Assembly (NCBI GenBank): GCA_964537965.1
Contig: CAZIDB010000024.1
Coordinates: 1-30,656, forward strand
Length of the DNA: 30,656 nucleotides
Reading direction: 5' to 3'
From: SURF-24 sp964537965
Lineage (GTDB): Bacteria; Bacteroidota; Ignavibacteria; Ignavibacteriales; SURF-24
Positions within the stretch are counted from its first letter, which is position 1, and each line of letters starts with the position of its first letter. A program made the translations under genes and the position numbers. Positions 8,262 through 17,022 of this stretch are shown one piece after another. The notes beneath the pieces are model-generated. The model was not told the DNA's origin, did no database searches, and worked only from the letters and a program-made list of their open reading frames with translations.

Positions 8262-10088
8262 TTATTTCATAAGTACAAATTTCTTTGTTAAAGTAACTGA
8301 ACCTGCTTGCAACTGGTACATATAAATACCGCTTGCCAATCCGGTAGCATCAAATCCAACATAATAATTTCCAGCCTGTTGATAACCTTCAAATATGGTT
8401 GCAACTTCCTGCCCAACAGAATTATAAACCTTTAGAGATACGTGATTGCTTTGAGGAATAGAGTATCTGATTTTTGTAGTTGGATTAAATGGATTAGGAT
8501 AATTCTGTTCCAGGTTGAATTGTGAAGGAATAGTACCCGGTATTTGTGCAACACCGGAAGGTGTACCATTAACAAGCCAGCTGCTAATAACACCCCATTC
8601 ATTATCTCTCTGTGCTTTCCAGGATGCAAGCTTATCCGGCCACCAATTCAAGTCTCCCAAAGGTAAACCTCCCATGGCTGCTGTCTGATAAGCTGAATTA
8701 TTATAAGCAAGGTTTTCCGGTAAAGGCCATATCTGTTTGAATGCTGCATATGGTTCATAAGACCAATCGATATCGGCAGCAGTACTCCATTTATATTCTA
8801 CAAAAATTAAAAAGGTATCAATGTTGGTAGCTTCCACAATAAATTGCGGATCCTGGTCATATATTGTAGGCCAATCAACGTTCATGGTCTTGAATACTTT
8901 ATTGCCTTGACCATCCACAGAATCGATAAATGCAATCTCGTTTTCACCTAGCATTGGAGATGGATTATATAGTTCCTTAGAATTTCTTGTTCGAATTTGT
9001 TCTTTGCACCAAACACAACCCTTATACCAGTCCTTCATATAATCTGTAAATGCGTAAACATTATTTCCAATAAATATTTTTCTATCGAAATCCGTAAAAG
9101 GAACTTCAAAACCAAAAGAGTCTACCGCAGTTATACCGTTAATCAAACCACCACCAGGCGGATCACATTTTCCATTTTCAAAATCGCTGTAACTCTGACT
9201 AGATTCACATACATCAAGGGCTCTATAACCAAGCAAACTTGGATTTACAAATATGGAATTTGTAATAGCTGAATTTCTTATCCAGCCGGCAGACTGAAAA
9301 GGCCATTCTAAAGAATTCAATAAGGTGCAATGATTGATATGAACATTGTCACCGTACTCGTTACCTTCCTGCATTACAATTCTAGCTAGGTTGGTAAAGG
9401 TACAGTTTTCAAAAAGGAGGCTATCGTAATGCCAACCTGAACTTTGGTAAGGGAAAGAAATTGCACGGCCGTAATACCTGAAGTGGTTGTCTGAATTATT
9501 TCTCCAGTAGCAGTTTTGGAAATTTCCTACAAAATGATCTGCCTTAACAGTAATAGCTCCGGCAGCTTCGGAACCAATTCCCACATAATCAAAAAGACAA
9601 CCATCAAAATTACCTTTTTCAGGATCTTCTTCAACATTTTGATTTTCAAATGTTATTGAGGTCTGCACTTTACTGCCCAAAAAATCACATAATCGGAACC
9701 ATATATTTGTGGCTATAACATCCCCATAGGTTTGAATAGCGTACTGCCTGTCTATACCTTCCTCAGTCCAAACAATCTGAGGAGGAGCAGAGTTTTGTAC
9801 TGTTACGGGGTCGGCATCTCCAGCCCGGAGTGGTTTCGGGGCATAAAGTTCGAGGCTTTGCCCATGATCAATGAAAATACTTCTGCTAAGTACATAAGCC
9901 TCATATGGATTCAGCTTAAAGACGGTATTGTTGATAGTACCATTTGCTATTGCAGTTTCAATGGCATCATTAAGAGTACCGTATGTGTTGGTTTCATAAA
10001 ATCCCGCAACAGTTACAGTATCCTTTTGAGCATACATGGTAAAACTCAAACAAACCACCAATGCAAGATATAATAATAGTTGTTTCAT
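8262..10088 (-). CDS. T9SS-exported beta-helix surface protein next to the TonB receptor
   Basis: Secreted 608-residue protein. Residues 1-21 form a signal peptide ending in TMYAQ. The middle (about 95-330) has the look of a right-handed parallel beta-helix: recurring short strands with N, D and G turns (FDGCLFDYVGIG, NFQNCYWRNN, FENCTFTNL, INHCTLLNS, ITNSIFVNP). Residues near 470-485 read LPLGDLNWWPDK, similar to the end of Bacteroidota DUF5123/DUF4957-type proteins found in polysaccharide loci. The C-terminus is a T9SS domain (QNYPNPFNP, VYNSVGQEV, GIYMYQLQAG). No pectate-lyase calcium site or other catalytic set is obvious. It follows the TonB receptor after 52 nt and has a strong Shine-Dalgarno (AAGGAG at 10094-10099), so the two are probably co-expressed. 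It may bind or present glycan at the surface in place of SusD, but lyase or hydrolase activity is possible. Confidence 0.72.
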   Translation of the reverse strand: MKQLLLYLALVVCLSFTMYAQKDTVTVAGFYETNTYGTLNDAIETAIANGTINNTVFKLNPYEAYVLSRSIFIDHGQSLELYAPKPLRAGDADPVTVQNSAPPQIVWTEEGIDRQYAIQTYGDVIATNIWFRLCDFLGSKVQTSITFENQNVEEDPEKGNFDGCLFDYVGIGSEAAGAITVKADHFVGNFQNCYWRNNSDNHFRYYGRAISFPYQSSGWHYDSLLFENCTFTNLARIVMQEGNEYGDNVHINHCTLLNSLEWPFQSAGWIRNSAITNSIFVNPSLLGYRALDVCESSQSYSDFENGKCDPPGGGLINGITAVDSFGFEVPFTDFDRKIFIGNNVYAFTDYMKDWYKGCVWCKEQIRTRNSKELYNPSPMLGENEIAFIDSVDGQGNKVFKTMNVDWPTIYDQDPQFIVEATNIDTFLIFVEYKWSTAADIDWSYEPYAAFKQIWPLPENLAYNNSAYQTAAMGGLPLGDLNWWPDKLASWKAQRDNEWGVISSWLVNGTPSGVAQIPGTIPSQFNLEQNYPNPFNPTTKIRYSIPQSNHVSLKVYNSVGQEVATIFEGYQQAGNYYVGFDATGLASGIYMYQLQAGSVTLTKKFVLMK

Positions 10089-10140
10089 GCTTACTCCTTT
10101 TTATTATTATTTTATTTTTTGTGTAAAAATTTCAATTAGA

Positions 10141-13100
10141 TTAATACCTTATTCTTACTCCAAGATTTCCCGTTAAGCCATAGTTTTGTATATTTCTGAA
10201 TCCCTGGGTTGATCTATGTATTCCGCTGGTATTCGCATTATTCAGGTTACTTACATCAAGAAATAATTCAATATTGAACCAGGGAAGTTTTTGCCGGGCA
10301 GAGAAATCTGTCCGGAAATAATCCGGAGAGTAGGAATCATTTTCCGGATAGCGTCCGCCATTTCCCGTAGACGAGTTATCTACAAAAACGAAGGAAAACC
10401 TCGAGGAAAATCCCTCGTAATCGTACCCTATAGAAGCGTTTAGAACGTGATTAGGTTGATCAATCAATCTTCCAACAGATGAGCTATCGATAAGAACGGC
10501 AATACGATCGCGCCCAACAATTTTCACCTCTACATCAAACCAAGGATATGTGGTTTTGGAATATATACGTGCATAGTTAATTCCAATAACAATGTTGTTA
10601 AATGGCGCGGGCAGATACCAGAAATTATGCTGGAAATCAAATTCAAGTCCTTTTACTGTTGCATCGAAAGGATTATTCAGAGGTCTGTAAACGGTAGCAT
10701 CCGACTTTTTAGTAGTAGGATTAATTGTAGGAGTTACTACATAAGCACCATTACGGACAATCTGGTAACGTGAAATTGCATCAATGCCGGCTCCCTGAGC
10801 AGCATCCAACCTATACTGTGCATTGTAAACAAAGTTCTCGATTGTTTTATAAAATCCACCAATAGTCAGAAGTCCTATTTCATTTGAATGAAAAGTTAAG
10901 TTAAGATCATGGTTAAAGGCTTTAGCAGGTTTCAGCTCAGGATTTCCTGTATATATCTCATTACCCTGAGTAATACTAAACTTTGGACTAAGCTGGTGAT
11001 AATCGGGTCTGGAGAGAGTTTGAGTATAAGCATAGCGAACATCCATCCAATCAAAAGGAGTATATTTTATTTGCGCCATTGGAAGCACAAATTCATTTTC
11101 CTTGTAAGCAATGGTATCGTACATTACCTGTGCCTGAGCATTTCTCTGATCTCTGGCATTATAAGCAAAGTATTCAGTTTTAACTTTTTCGTAACGTACG
11201 CCACCTATCACCATAAAATCCAGGAAATTGATTTTGGACATTGCATAGGTAGCATAATAATCTTCATTATATCTGTAGTCATTTGTAAGCTGCTGATAAG
11301 GACCATCATACCAGCCACCCACACTGCCAGAACTTACTGCACTATTGGAAGCGTCAAAAGCCGGGTTATTAATAACATAATCTAAAATATTTCTGAGAAT
11401 GTCAGGATTTGAAACATAGAAAATGTTTCCATATCTATTATCCAGAAAGGAGTTAAAAAGTTCATTGTCGGAATTCATAAACCATTCACCTGTAAAATCT
11501 CCTTTGGGATTAGTAGTTAATCCGAATTGTTCCCTTATTCCCCTTATCATTGCAGGTTGAATGTTGTTATCAGTATTAACATTACCACCACCGGCAAAAC
11601 TTAGATACGGTGTTTCCTGATCAGTAGAATTTTCCTGAGTATTAAACTGACCACCAAATTTTAGAAATCCACTCAGTTCATCTGCAAAATAAAAAGGTAG
11701 CTCAAAATCTGCTTTGTATGAGTATTTATCTTCCTTATAGTTATTGCTAAACAAATTACCGCTTCTTAATACTACCTCACTTATTCCCTTAAAGTTAGTA
11801 AGAAGATATGTAAGGTCTTCCGGTTTCTTATTATCGCGAAGTACTCCACCTTGCAACGCGTCAGTCTGATTAAAATTTATTTGAGGTGCATTATCAAGTG
11901 AATTCTTTGCAGAGGTATAGCTGGCTGATAAATCTGCTGTAAAAAATCCGAGATCATAATCTAATTTAAGGGAATGCATTCGCTGATCAGTAATATTTTC
12001 TCCTAAACGAATCTGCCATTCCATTCTTCCATTATCATAATTAATTGTCTGGCGATGATCTGTATAATCAGAATTTATTCGAGCTAAAAGATTTACGAGT
12101 TTAATAGAACCATTAGGTATAGTGTAATCTAAAATCAAATTACCGCCATAACGATTTCTTGTTTCCAAATGCCTGTTAAATACAACGGTACTTACTTTCA
12201 CCGGACGAAATCCTGTTGCAGGATCTATATCTACTTCTTCACCTGCAATATTGTAAGTAGCATCCATATTGTCTGAATTTCGGTCGTAAGATTCGATATT
12301 AAAAAGCGCATACACTCCCAACTGATCATCAAAAAAACGGTTACTTCCGGAAGCGACTGCACGATAATTTCCATAAGTCTTGCTTTTTGCTGTATAACCT
12401 GACTGCCATAAAAGATCGGTATGCCAACCGGAAGGTGCTTCTCTTAATTCCATATTAACTGTACCACCTATTGAGTTAGCATTCATATCCGGCGTAAGAG
12501 ATTTGTAAACAGAAATCATCCTTATCATATAAGGTGATATCATGGTAAGATCCACACTTCGGTCATTACTAATATTCTGCGAAATAATTTCAGGATTTGA
12601 GGAAAGACCGATTTGTGAACTTCCTGTTGATGAAAGTCTGACACCTTCAATCTCGATAGAATTATACTTAGGTGACAAACCACGAATAACTACCTTGTTC
12701 GCTTCACCGGAACTTTGTGTTGTTGAAACGCCCGGCAATCGGCTTAGAGCAGAAGCCGCATTAAAATCAGGCATCTCCTGTATCTTTGCCTCGGAAATAA
12801 CGTTAGCAATTTTATCCGATGTTAATTGCTGCTGGATTGCTTCTATCTGACCCTGTGCCTGGGCAGTAACTACAATAGTTTCACCTTGAATAGCTTCAGG
12901 CAGCAGTTCAAAATCTTTCTCTAATCTTTCCCCGGCTTTAATTGTAACTTCTTCCGAAATCTGGATATAACCGATGTAAGTTACAACTACAGTATGCTTA
13001 CCTGCCGGAAGATTGCGGACAATATATTTTCCATCCAAATCAGCAGCAGCACCTAAAGTAGTACCTTTAATAATAATGTTTGCTCCCGGTAATCCATCCT

Positions 13101-13227
13101 TTGCGGTCTTATCATAAACAACACCTCTAAGAGTTCCGGATCCCTGTGCAAAGGAAACCTGAACAAATAGTATCAATAGTAAGATGGATATTTTAGAAAG
13201 CTTGCTAAAGCAGTATCCAAGAGACAT
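10141..13227 (-). CDS. TonB-dependent outer-membrane receptor, carbohydrate type
   Basis: Active transporter of the outer membrane, energised by TonB/ExbBD. Residues 1-27 are a signal peptide. Residues 32-110 form a carboxypeptidase-regulatory-like beta domain (LRGVVYDKTAKDGLPGANI, DGKYIVRNLPAG). A TonB-box-like segment ETIVVTA (116-122) is followed by the plug (about 128-260; LPGVSTTQ, VVIRGLSPKYNSIEIEGVRL, IGGTVNMELREAP). The rest is a 22-strand-type barrel, with the late motif TLSRPDYHQLSP and a closing aromatic-ended strand NLGVRIRY. The N-terminal and plug sequence resembles the Caulobacter/Xanthomonas-type receptors of carbohydrate-utilisation loci rather than a classical SusC, which fits the absence of SusD. 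The start has a good Shine-Dalgarno (AGGAG at 13234-13238). It lies between the GH3-symporter operon and the beta-helix gene. The likely substrate is xylo-oligosaccharide, inferred from context. Confidence 0.9.
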   Translation of the reverse strand: MSLGYCFSKLSKISILLLILFVQVSFAQGSGTLRGVVYDKTAKDGLPGANIIIKGTTLGAAADLDGKYIVRNLPAGKHTVVVTYIGYIQISEEVTIKAGERLEKDFELLPEAIQGETIVVTAQAQGQIEAIQQQLTSDKIANVISEAKIQEMPDFNAASALSRLPGVSTTQSSGEANKVVIRGLSPKYNSIEIEGVRLSSTGSSQIGLSSNPEIISQNISNDRSVDLTMISPYMIRMISVYKSLTPDMNANSIGGTVNMELREAPSGWHTDLLWQSGYTAKSKTYGNYRAVASGSNRFFDDQLGVYALFNIESYDRNSDNMDATYNIAGEEVDIDPATGFRPVKVSTVVFNRHLETRNRYGGNLILDYTIPNGSIKLVNLLARINSDYTDHRQTINYDNGRMEWQIRLGENITDQRMHSLKLDYDLGFFTADLSASYTSAKNSLDNAPQINFNQTDALQGGVLRDNKKPEDLTYLLTNFKGISEVVLRSGNLFSNNYKEDKYSYKADFELPFYFADELSGFLKFGGQFNTQENSTDQETPYLSFAGGGNVNTDNNIQPAMIRGIREQFGLTTNPKGDFTGEWFMNSDNELFNSFLDNRYGNIFYVSNPDILRNILDYVINNPAFDASNSAVSSGSVGGWYDGPYQQLTNDYRYNEDYYATYAMSKINFLDFMVIGGVRYEKVKTEYFAYNARDQRNAQAQVMYDTIAYKENEFVLPMAQIKYTPFDWMDVRYAYTQTLSRPDYHQLSPKFSITQGNEIYTGNPELKPAKAFNHDLNLTFHSNEIGLLTIGGFYKTIENFVYNAQYRLDAAQGAGIDAISRYQIVRNGAYVVTPTINPTTKKSDATVYRPLNNPFDATVKGLEFDFQHNFWYLPAPFNNIVIGINYARIYSKTTYPWFDVEVKIVGRDRIAVLIDSSSVGRLIDQPNHVLNASIGYDYEGFSSRFSFVFVDNSSTGNGGRYPENDSYSPDYFRTDFSARQKLPWFNIELFLDVSNLNNANTSGIHRSTQGFRNIQNYGLTGNLGVRIRY

Positions 13228-13403
13228 ATCATACTCCTGTTTTTTTTATTTAATATTTTATTGGCGAATTCAAATATTAAAAATGCACTAATACCCAGCT
13301 TAGCTTAAACAAAACTCGATTCTAAATTACGGTAGCCATTTTCTAATTCATTCTGTCTTTACAATACACTTTTAATATTTCTATGTAATGTGAAAATATA
13401 TTT

Positions 13404-14765
13404 TTAAACTGACGCAAAACTTTTACGTCTTTCCGCCAGTTCATCGGTTATTTTTATTTCTAAATTTTTATTTATCGGGTAGAAGAACAAACATAATACA
13501 CATATTCCAAAAGTTATTGCCGGGAATATGCTCATAGTCCATCTTATACCGTCTAAAGCAGAAGCACTTTGTTCAACGTTCGGAACGTAATTGAACAATG
13601 TTAAAATCCATCCAGTAATTGCTCCGCCAAATCCAAGTCCTGCTTTTAATCCAAATACAATTGCAGAGAAAACAATTCCAGTTGCTCTGCGATTGTTTTT
13701 CCACTCAGAGTAATCTGCAACATCAGCCATCATTGCCCACAATAAAGGAATTGTAAATCCGTAAAAGAACTGACGGATTATTTCGGTAACAAACATTAAT
13801 GTAATTGACTGAGGAGCAAGGAAAACGAACATAGCACAAAAAAGTGTGGTTAAGGTAAGACCACCAATAAACACATTTCGTTTTCCATATTTCATTGATA
13901 AAGGCTTGGAGAAGAAGATTCCAATAATTGTGGCAACAGTACCAAGTACATTAAACATACTAAAGTAGCTTTCATCGCGTACGTAATATTTGAAATAATA
14001 TAAAACAACACTACCGCGCATGGAAAGAGTTATAAAAAGAATTACGGTTAAAATGAACATTACAACCCAAGGCCTGTTTCTGAACAGATCCGAGAAATGT
14101 TCTTTTAATGTTGCTTTCTGATTTGGTGCAGGTTGAATTCTTTCTTTTGTAGTTGAAAAAGTTATAAGGAATAAAATTACAGCCAATGCAGAGAAGATTC
14201 CTATTGTAATCTGGTAACCTAAAGCATTATCACCTTTGCCAAAAAAATAAACCATAGGGAGAGCTAAACCCTGTATAATTAATTGTGCTATCATTGCAAA
14301 TACAAATCTGTATGAAGACAGGCTTGTGCGTTCACCAAGATCACCCGTCATTACACCGCTTAATGCAGAATAAGGAAGGTTGTTTGCAGAATAGACCATC
14401 ATTAATATTATATAAGTGATATAGGCATAAATAAGTTTACCGGAGGCATCAAAATTCGGAGTAATAAAAGTAAGGAAGCCCATTATTCCAAAGGGCAATG
14501 CTGTCCATAAAATCCAGGGGCGAAATTTACCCCACTTGGTATTTGTACGGTCAGCAACAATTCCCATAATAGGATCGAAGATTGCATCCCAGAATCTTAC
14601 GATGACCAAGAGAGTACCGGCAGCAGCGGCAGTTATACCGAAAGTATCAGTATAAAATACAAGTTGAAACATAACCATAGTTTGGAAGATCAGGTTTGCT
14701 GCGGTATCGCCAAGTGCGTATCCGACTTTTTCTTTTACTTTTAATTTTTCACCAATAATCTGCAA
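13404..14765 (-). CDS. GPH-family (MelB/XynB-like) sugar:cation symporter
   Basis: Inner-membrane transporter of the glycoside-pentoside-hexuronide:cation symporter family, 453 aa with about 12 hydrophobic segments. The start reads KVGYALGDTAANLIFQ, the usual GPH opening, and DPIMGIVADRTNTKWGKFRPWIL matches the conserved loop after helix 2 (given here only as an identifying region at about 63-85). RFWDAIFDP is also typical. It is 28 nt downstream of the GH3 glycosidase, so the pair should import and then split short glycosides, probably xylo-oligosaccharides. The start codon is TTG at 14765, preceded by GAGGAA at 14770-14775; the next ATG falls inside the first membrane helix and would remove conserved sequence. 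No terminator is evident in the 176 nt that follow, so read-through to the TonB receptor gene is possible. Confidence 0.9.
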   Translation of the reverse strand: MQIIGEKLKVKEKVGYALGDTAANLIFQTMVMFQLVFYTDTFGITAAAAGTLLVIVRFWDAIFDPIMGIVADRTNTKWGKFRPWILWTALPFGIMGFLTFITPNFDASGKLIYAYITYIILMMVYSANNLPYSALSGVMTGDLGERTSLSSYRFVFAMIAQLIIQGLALPMVYFFGKGDNALGYQITIGIFSALAVILFLITFSTTKERIQPAPNQKATLKEHFSDLFRNRPWVVMFILTVILFITLSMRGSVVLYYFKYYVRDESYFSMFNVLGTVATIIGIFFSKPLSMKYGKRNVFIGGLTLTTLFCAMFVFLAPQSITLMFVTEIIRQFFYGFTIPLLWAMMADVADYSEWKNNRRATGIVFSAIVFGLKAGLGFGGAITGWILTLFNYVPNVEQSASALDGIRWTMSIFPAITFGICVLCLFFYPINKNLEIKITDELAERRKSFASV

Positions 14766-14769
14766 AGTA

Positions 14770-14775
14770 TTCCTC
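14770..14775 (-). promoter_or_regulatory. Ribosome binding site deciding the TTG start of the symporter
   Basis: GAGGAA lies 4 nt before the TTG at 14765. No in-frame ATG is available before the first transmembrane segment, so this site fixes the start. Confidence 0.6.
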
Positions 14776-14793
14776 GGTATTTGAAATGGTTAA

Positions 14794-16768
14794 TTAAATT
14801 ACAGTTAAAATAAGTTTCGTCTGGTCTTCATCACTAGATGAATTACCAACCATAATTTCAAAATCTCCCGGTTCAACCGTAAAGTTTTTATTTATATCTG
14901 TAAATGCAAGATGTTCAGGAGTAATATTGAATTCTATTGTTTTAGTTTCACCAGGATTCAAACTGATTCTTTGGAATCCTTTTAATTCTTTTACCGGTCT
15001 TGTTACTGAACTAAAAATATCACGAATATAAAGTTGAACAACTTCTTCACCTTTAACTTTGCCTGTGTTTGTAACATCAACATAAAGTTTAGTACTTTCA
15101 TCTTTAGATAAAATTGATTTCTGCAGCCTGATGTTGTTTAAAGAAAAAGTTGTATAGCTTAATCCGAATCCGAATGGGTATAAAGGACTTATTTCATCCG
15201 CAAGATAACCTCTTCTTGCAGCCGGTTTATAATTGTAGTAACAAGGAACATGACCAGCACTTCTTGGTATTGAGATTGGCAATTTACCACCGGGATTATA
15301 ATCACCAAAAATAACATCTGCTACTGCCCGGCCGCATTCCTGTCCTAAGTACCAGCATTCAAGTATCGCAGGAATATTTTTAGCCATATAATTTATTGAA
15401 ACAGGTCTGCCGTTAAATACTACTCCTACAATTGGTTTGCCAATTTTATGAATCGCTTCAACAAGTTCATTCTGCATTCCGAACAANNNNNNNNNNNNNN
15501 NNNNNNNNNNNNNNNNNNNNNNNNNNNNNNNNNNNNNNNNNNNNNNNNNNNNNNNNNNNNNNNNNNNNNNNNNNNNNNNNNNNNNNTTCAAGTCTCTCTT
15601 CATATTCATAAAGTTCTGCATCAACATATGGATCTTCAAACAATCCAAGTTCAAATTTATATTGAAGCATAGGTGCGATAAGTTCATCGATAAGAGATTC
15701 AGGAACTCTTCCGTCTTTTACAAGCTGAACTAAATTCGGGTAGCAATCAGGATCAGGTAATTCAATACTAACTCCGGCTTCAACAGCAAGTATTGCAGCT
15801 TCGTCTTTGTCCCTGGCAACAGCATTGCTTACCGCTTCTTCCCTAAGATTTAACTCTGTAACTGCATAGTAATCGGAAACTATGAATCCTTTGAATCCCC
15901 ATTCATCTCTTAATACATCTCTAAGCAACCATTTGCTTGCGTGTGAGGGCACTCCGTCAATTTCATTATATGAGGCCATAACACTCACAACATTTGCTTT
16001 ATCAATTACTTCTTTGAATGGGAATAAAAAAGTATCGCGGAGCAATCTTTCTGATACGTTAACCGGTGCACAGTTTGTACCGGATTCCGGTTGGCCATGC
16101 GCGGCAAAATGTTTTAAAGTCGCAATCAAATGCTTTTTATCTTTAAAGGTTGCGTCACCTTGGAAACCTTTAGTGGCAGATACACCCATCTGAGCCACAA
16201 GATATGGATCTTCACCAAATGTTTCTTCAACTCTTCCCCATCTCGGATCGCGGGCTACATCAACAACAGGTGTTAATGCCTGGTGAGCACCGCGCATCCT
16301 TACATTTTCTGCAATGGATGAATAAATTTTTTCAATAAGCTCAGGATTAAATGTAGCAGCTAAACCAATCGGTTGGGGATAACTTGTAGATTCTTTCCCG
16401 GCTAAACCGTGCAAGCACTCTTCATGAAATATTACCGGAATACCGAGGCGCGTTTCTTCGCAGAAAAATTTTTGAAGTGTATTTGTCAGCTCAGCCATTT
16501 CTCTTGCGGTTCTACCCTTTGCTGTATCGCTTATTCTACCAATCTGACCAATACCGTTTTTTAAATAAAGGCTAAGATTACTTAGATCAAGGTTGCCTTC
16601 TTCGTCGCATAGCATAATATTCTTTTGTCCCCATATACAAAGCATCTGAGCAACTTTTTCTTCAAGAGTCATACGGCTGATCAAATCGTCAACTCTTTCC
16701 TTTACAGATAACTCCGGATTTTTATATCCGGCCAGGTCTTTTTCAACCATTATTGATCTTTCATTCAT
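14794..16768 (-). CDS. Cytoplasmic GH3 glycosidase (probable beta-xylosidase), interrupted by an assembly gap
   Basis: Exo-acting GH3 enzyme that would release xylose or glucose from imported oligosaccharides. No signal peptide is present; the protein starts MNERSIM and reaches the family start (MTLEEKVAQML, 33-43). The N-terminal barrel shows FHEECLHGL, PVVDVARDPRWGRVEETFGE, LKHFAAHG (K219, H220) and the nucleophile D299 in FIVSDYYAV. The part after the gap has NGRPVSI, the second alpha/beta domain and the fibronectin-III-like end (PFGFGLSYT; VVQLYIRD). The 100-N run at 15487-15586 sits between residue 394 and the distal 230 residues. Both flanks end on codon boundaries, so 100 nt would break the frame; relatives suggest roughly 100-160 residues are missing. 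The gene lies 28 nt before the symporter and downstream of a LacI-type operator at 16944-16955. Beta-xylosidase fits sequence and context, but beta-glucosidase is possible. Confidence 0.87.
15487..15586. other. Assembly gap (100 N) inside the GH3 gene
   Basis: Exactly 100 unknown bases between codon 394 of the N-terminal GH3 part and the start of LFGMQNELVEA. Both edges fall on codon boundaries, so an intact gene needs a missing length divisible by three. The true size is unknown. Confidence 0.95.
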
Positions 16769-16943
16769 AAAAATTCCAGGTTTTTATCACTAACTGATAC
16801 GCGATTTATATTCTGTTAAAACAATTACTAAGAAAATGCTTTTCATTCCAGAAGACTTTTTAATTACCGAATTACATATTTCAAAATTTCATTGAAATAA
16901 TATTCTGAACATTTGATAGTTATATTATCAGTTCATTATGTAT

Positions 16944-16955
16944 TGAACCGATTCA
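16944..16955. promoter_or_regulatory. LacI-type operator upstream of the GH3-symporter operon
   Basis: TGAACCGATTCA is a CG-centred palindrome of form TGAA-Y-CG-R-TTCA, the classic shape of LacI-family sites. It lies 175 nt upstream of the GH3 start and 67 nt beyond the end of the LacI gene, and it matches the site at 18183-18196. Probable binding site for the adjacent regulator. Confidence 0.65.
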
Positions 16956-16980
16956 GTTTTTAGGTAAACAATCTTCTAAT

Positions 16981-17001
16981 CGAGAATAGGATCCTATTTC
17001 G
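16981..17001. repeat. Near-perfect palindrome in the lacI-GH3 spacer
   Basis: The core AATAGGATCCTATT is a perfect 14-nt palindrome, and its flanks (CGAG and TCG side) extend it to 21 nt with one mismatched pair. It begins 21 nt past the end of the LacI gene. With no loop it looks more like a protein-binding site than a terminator, though it could weakly end lacI transcription. Confidence 0.4.
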
Positions 17002-17022
17002 ATTTATAAAAGAACAAACAAA

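Noticed and set aside
10909..11385. Plus-strand open frame inside the TonB receptor gene
   Set aside because: It lies opposite conserved barrel sequence, is hydrophobic by codon mirroring and has no start signal.
13228..13403. Promoter or operator before the TonB receptor
   Set aside because: Only AT-rich sequence and a short AGCTTAGCT element; no match to the LacI operator and no promoter pattern I could defend.
15467..15687. GH3 split into two separate genes, with a new start at 15687
   Set aside because: The upstream extension is in the wrong frame and is produced by the 100-base placeholder; the family sequence on both sides belongs to one GH3 protein.
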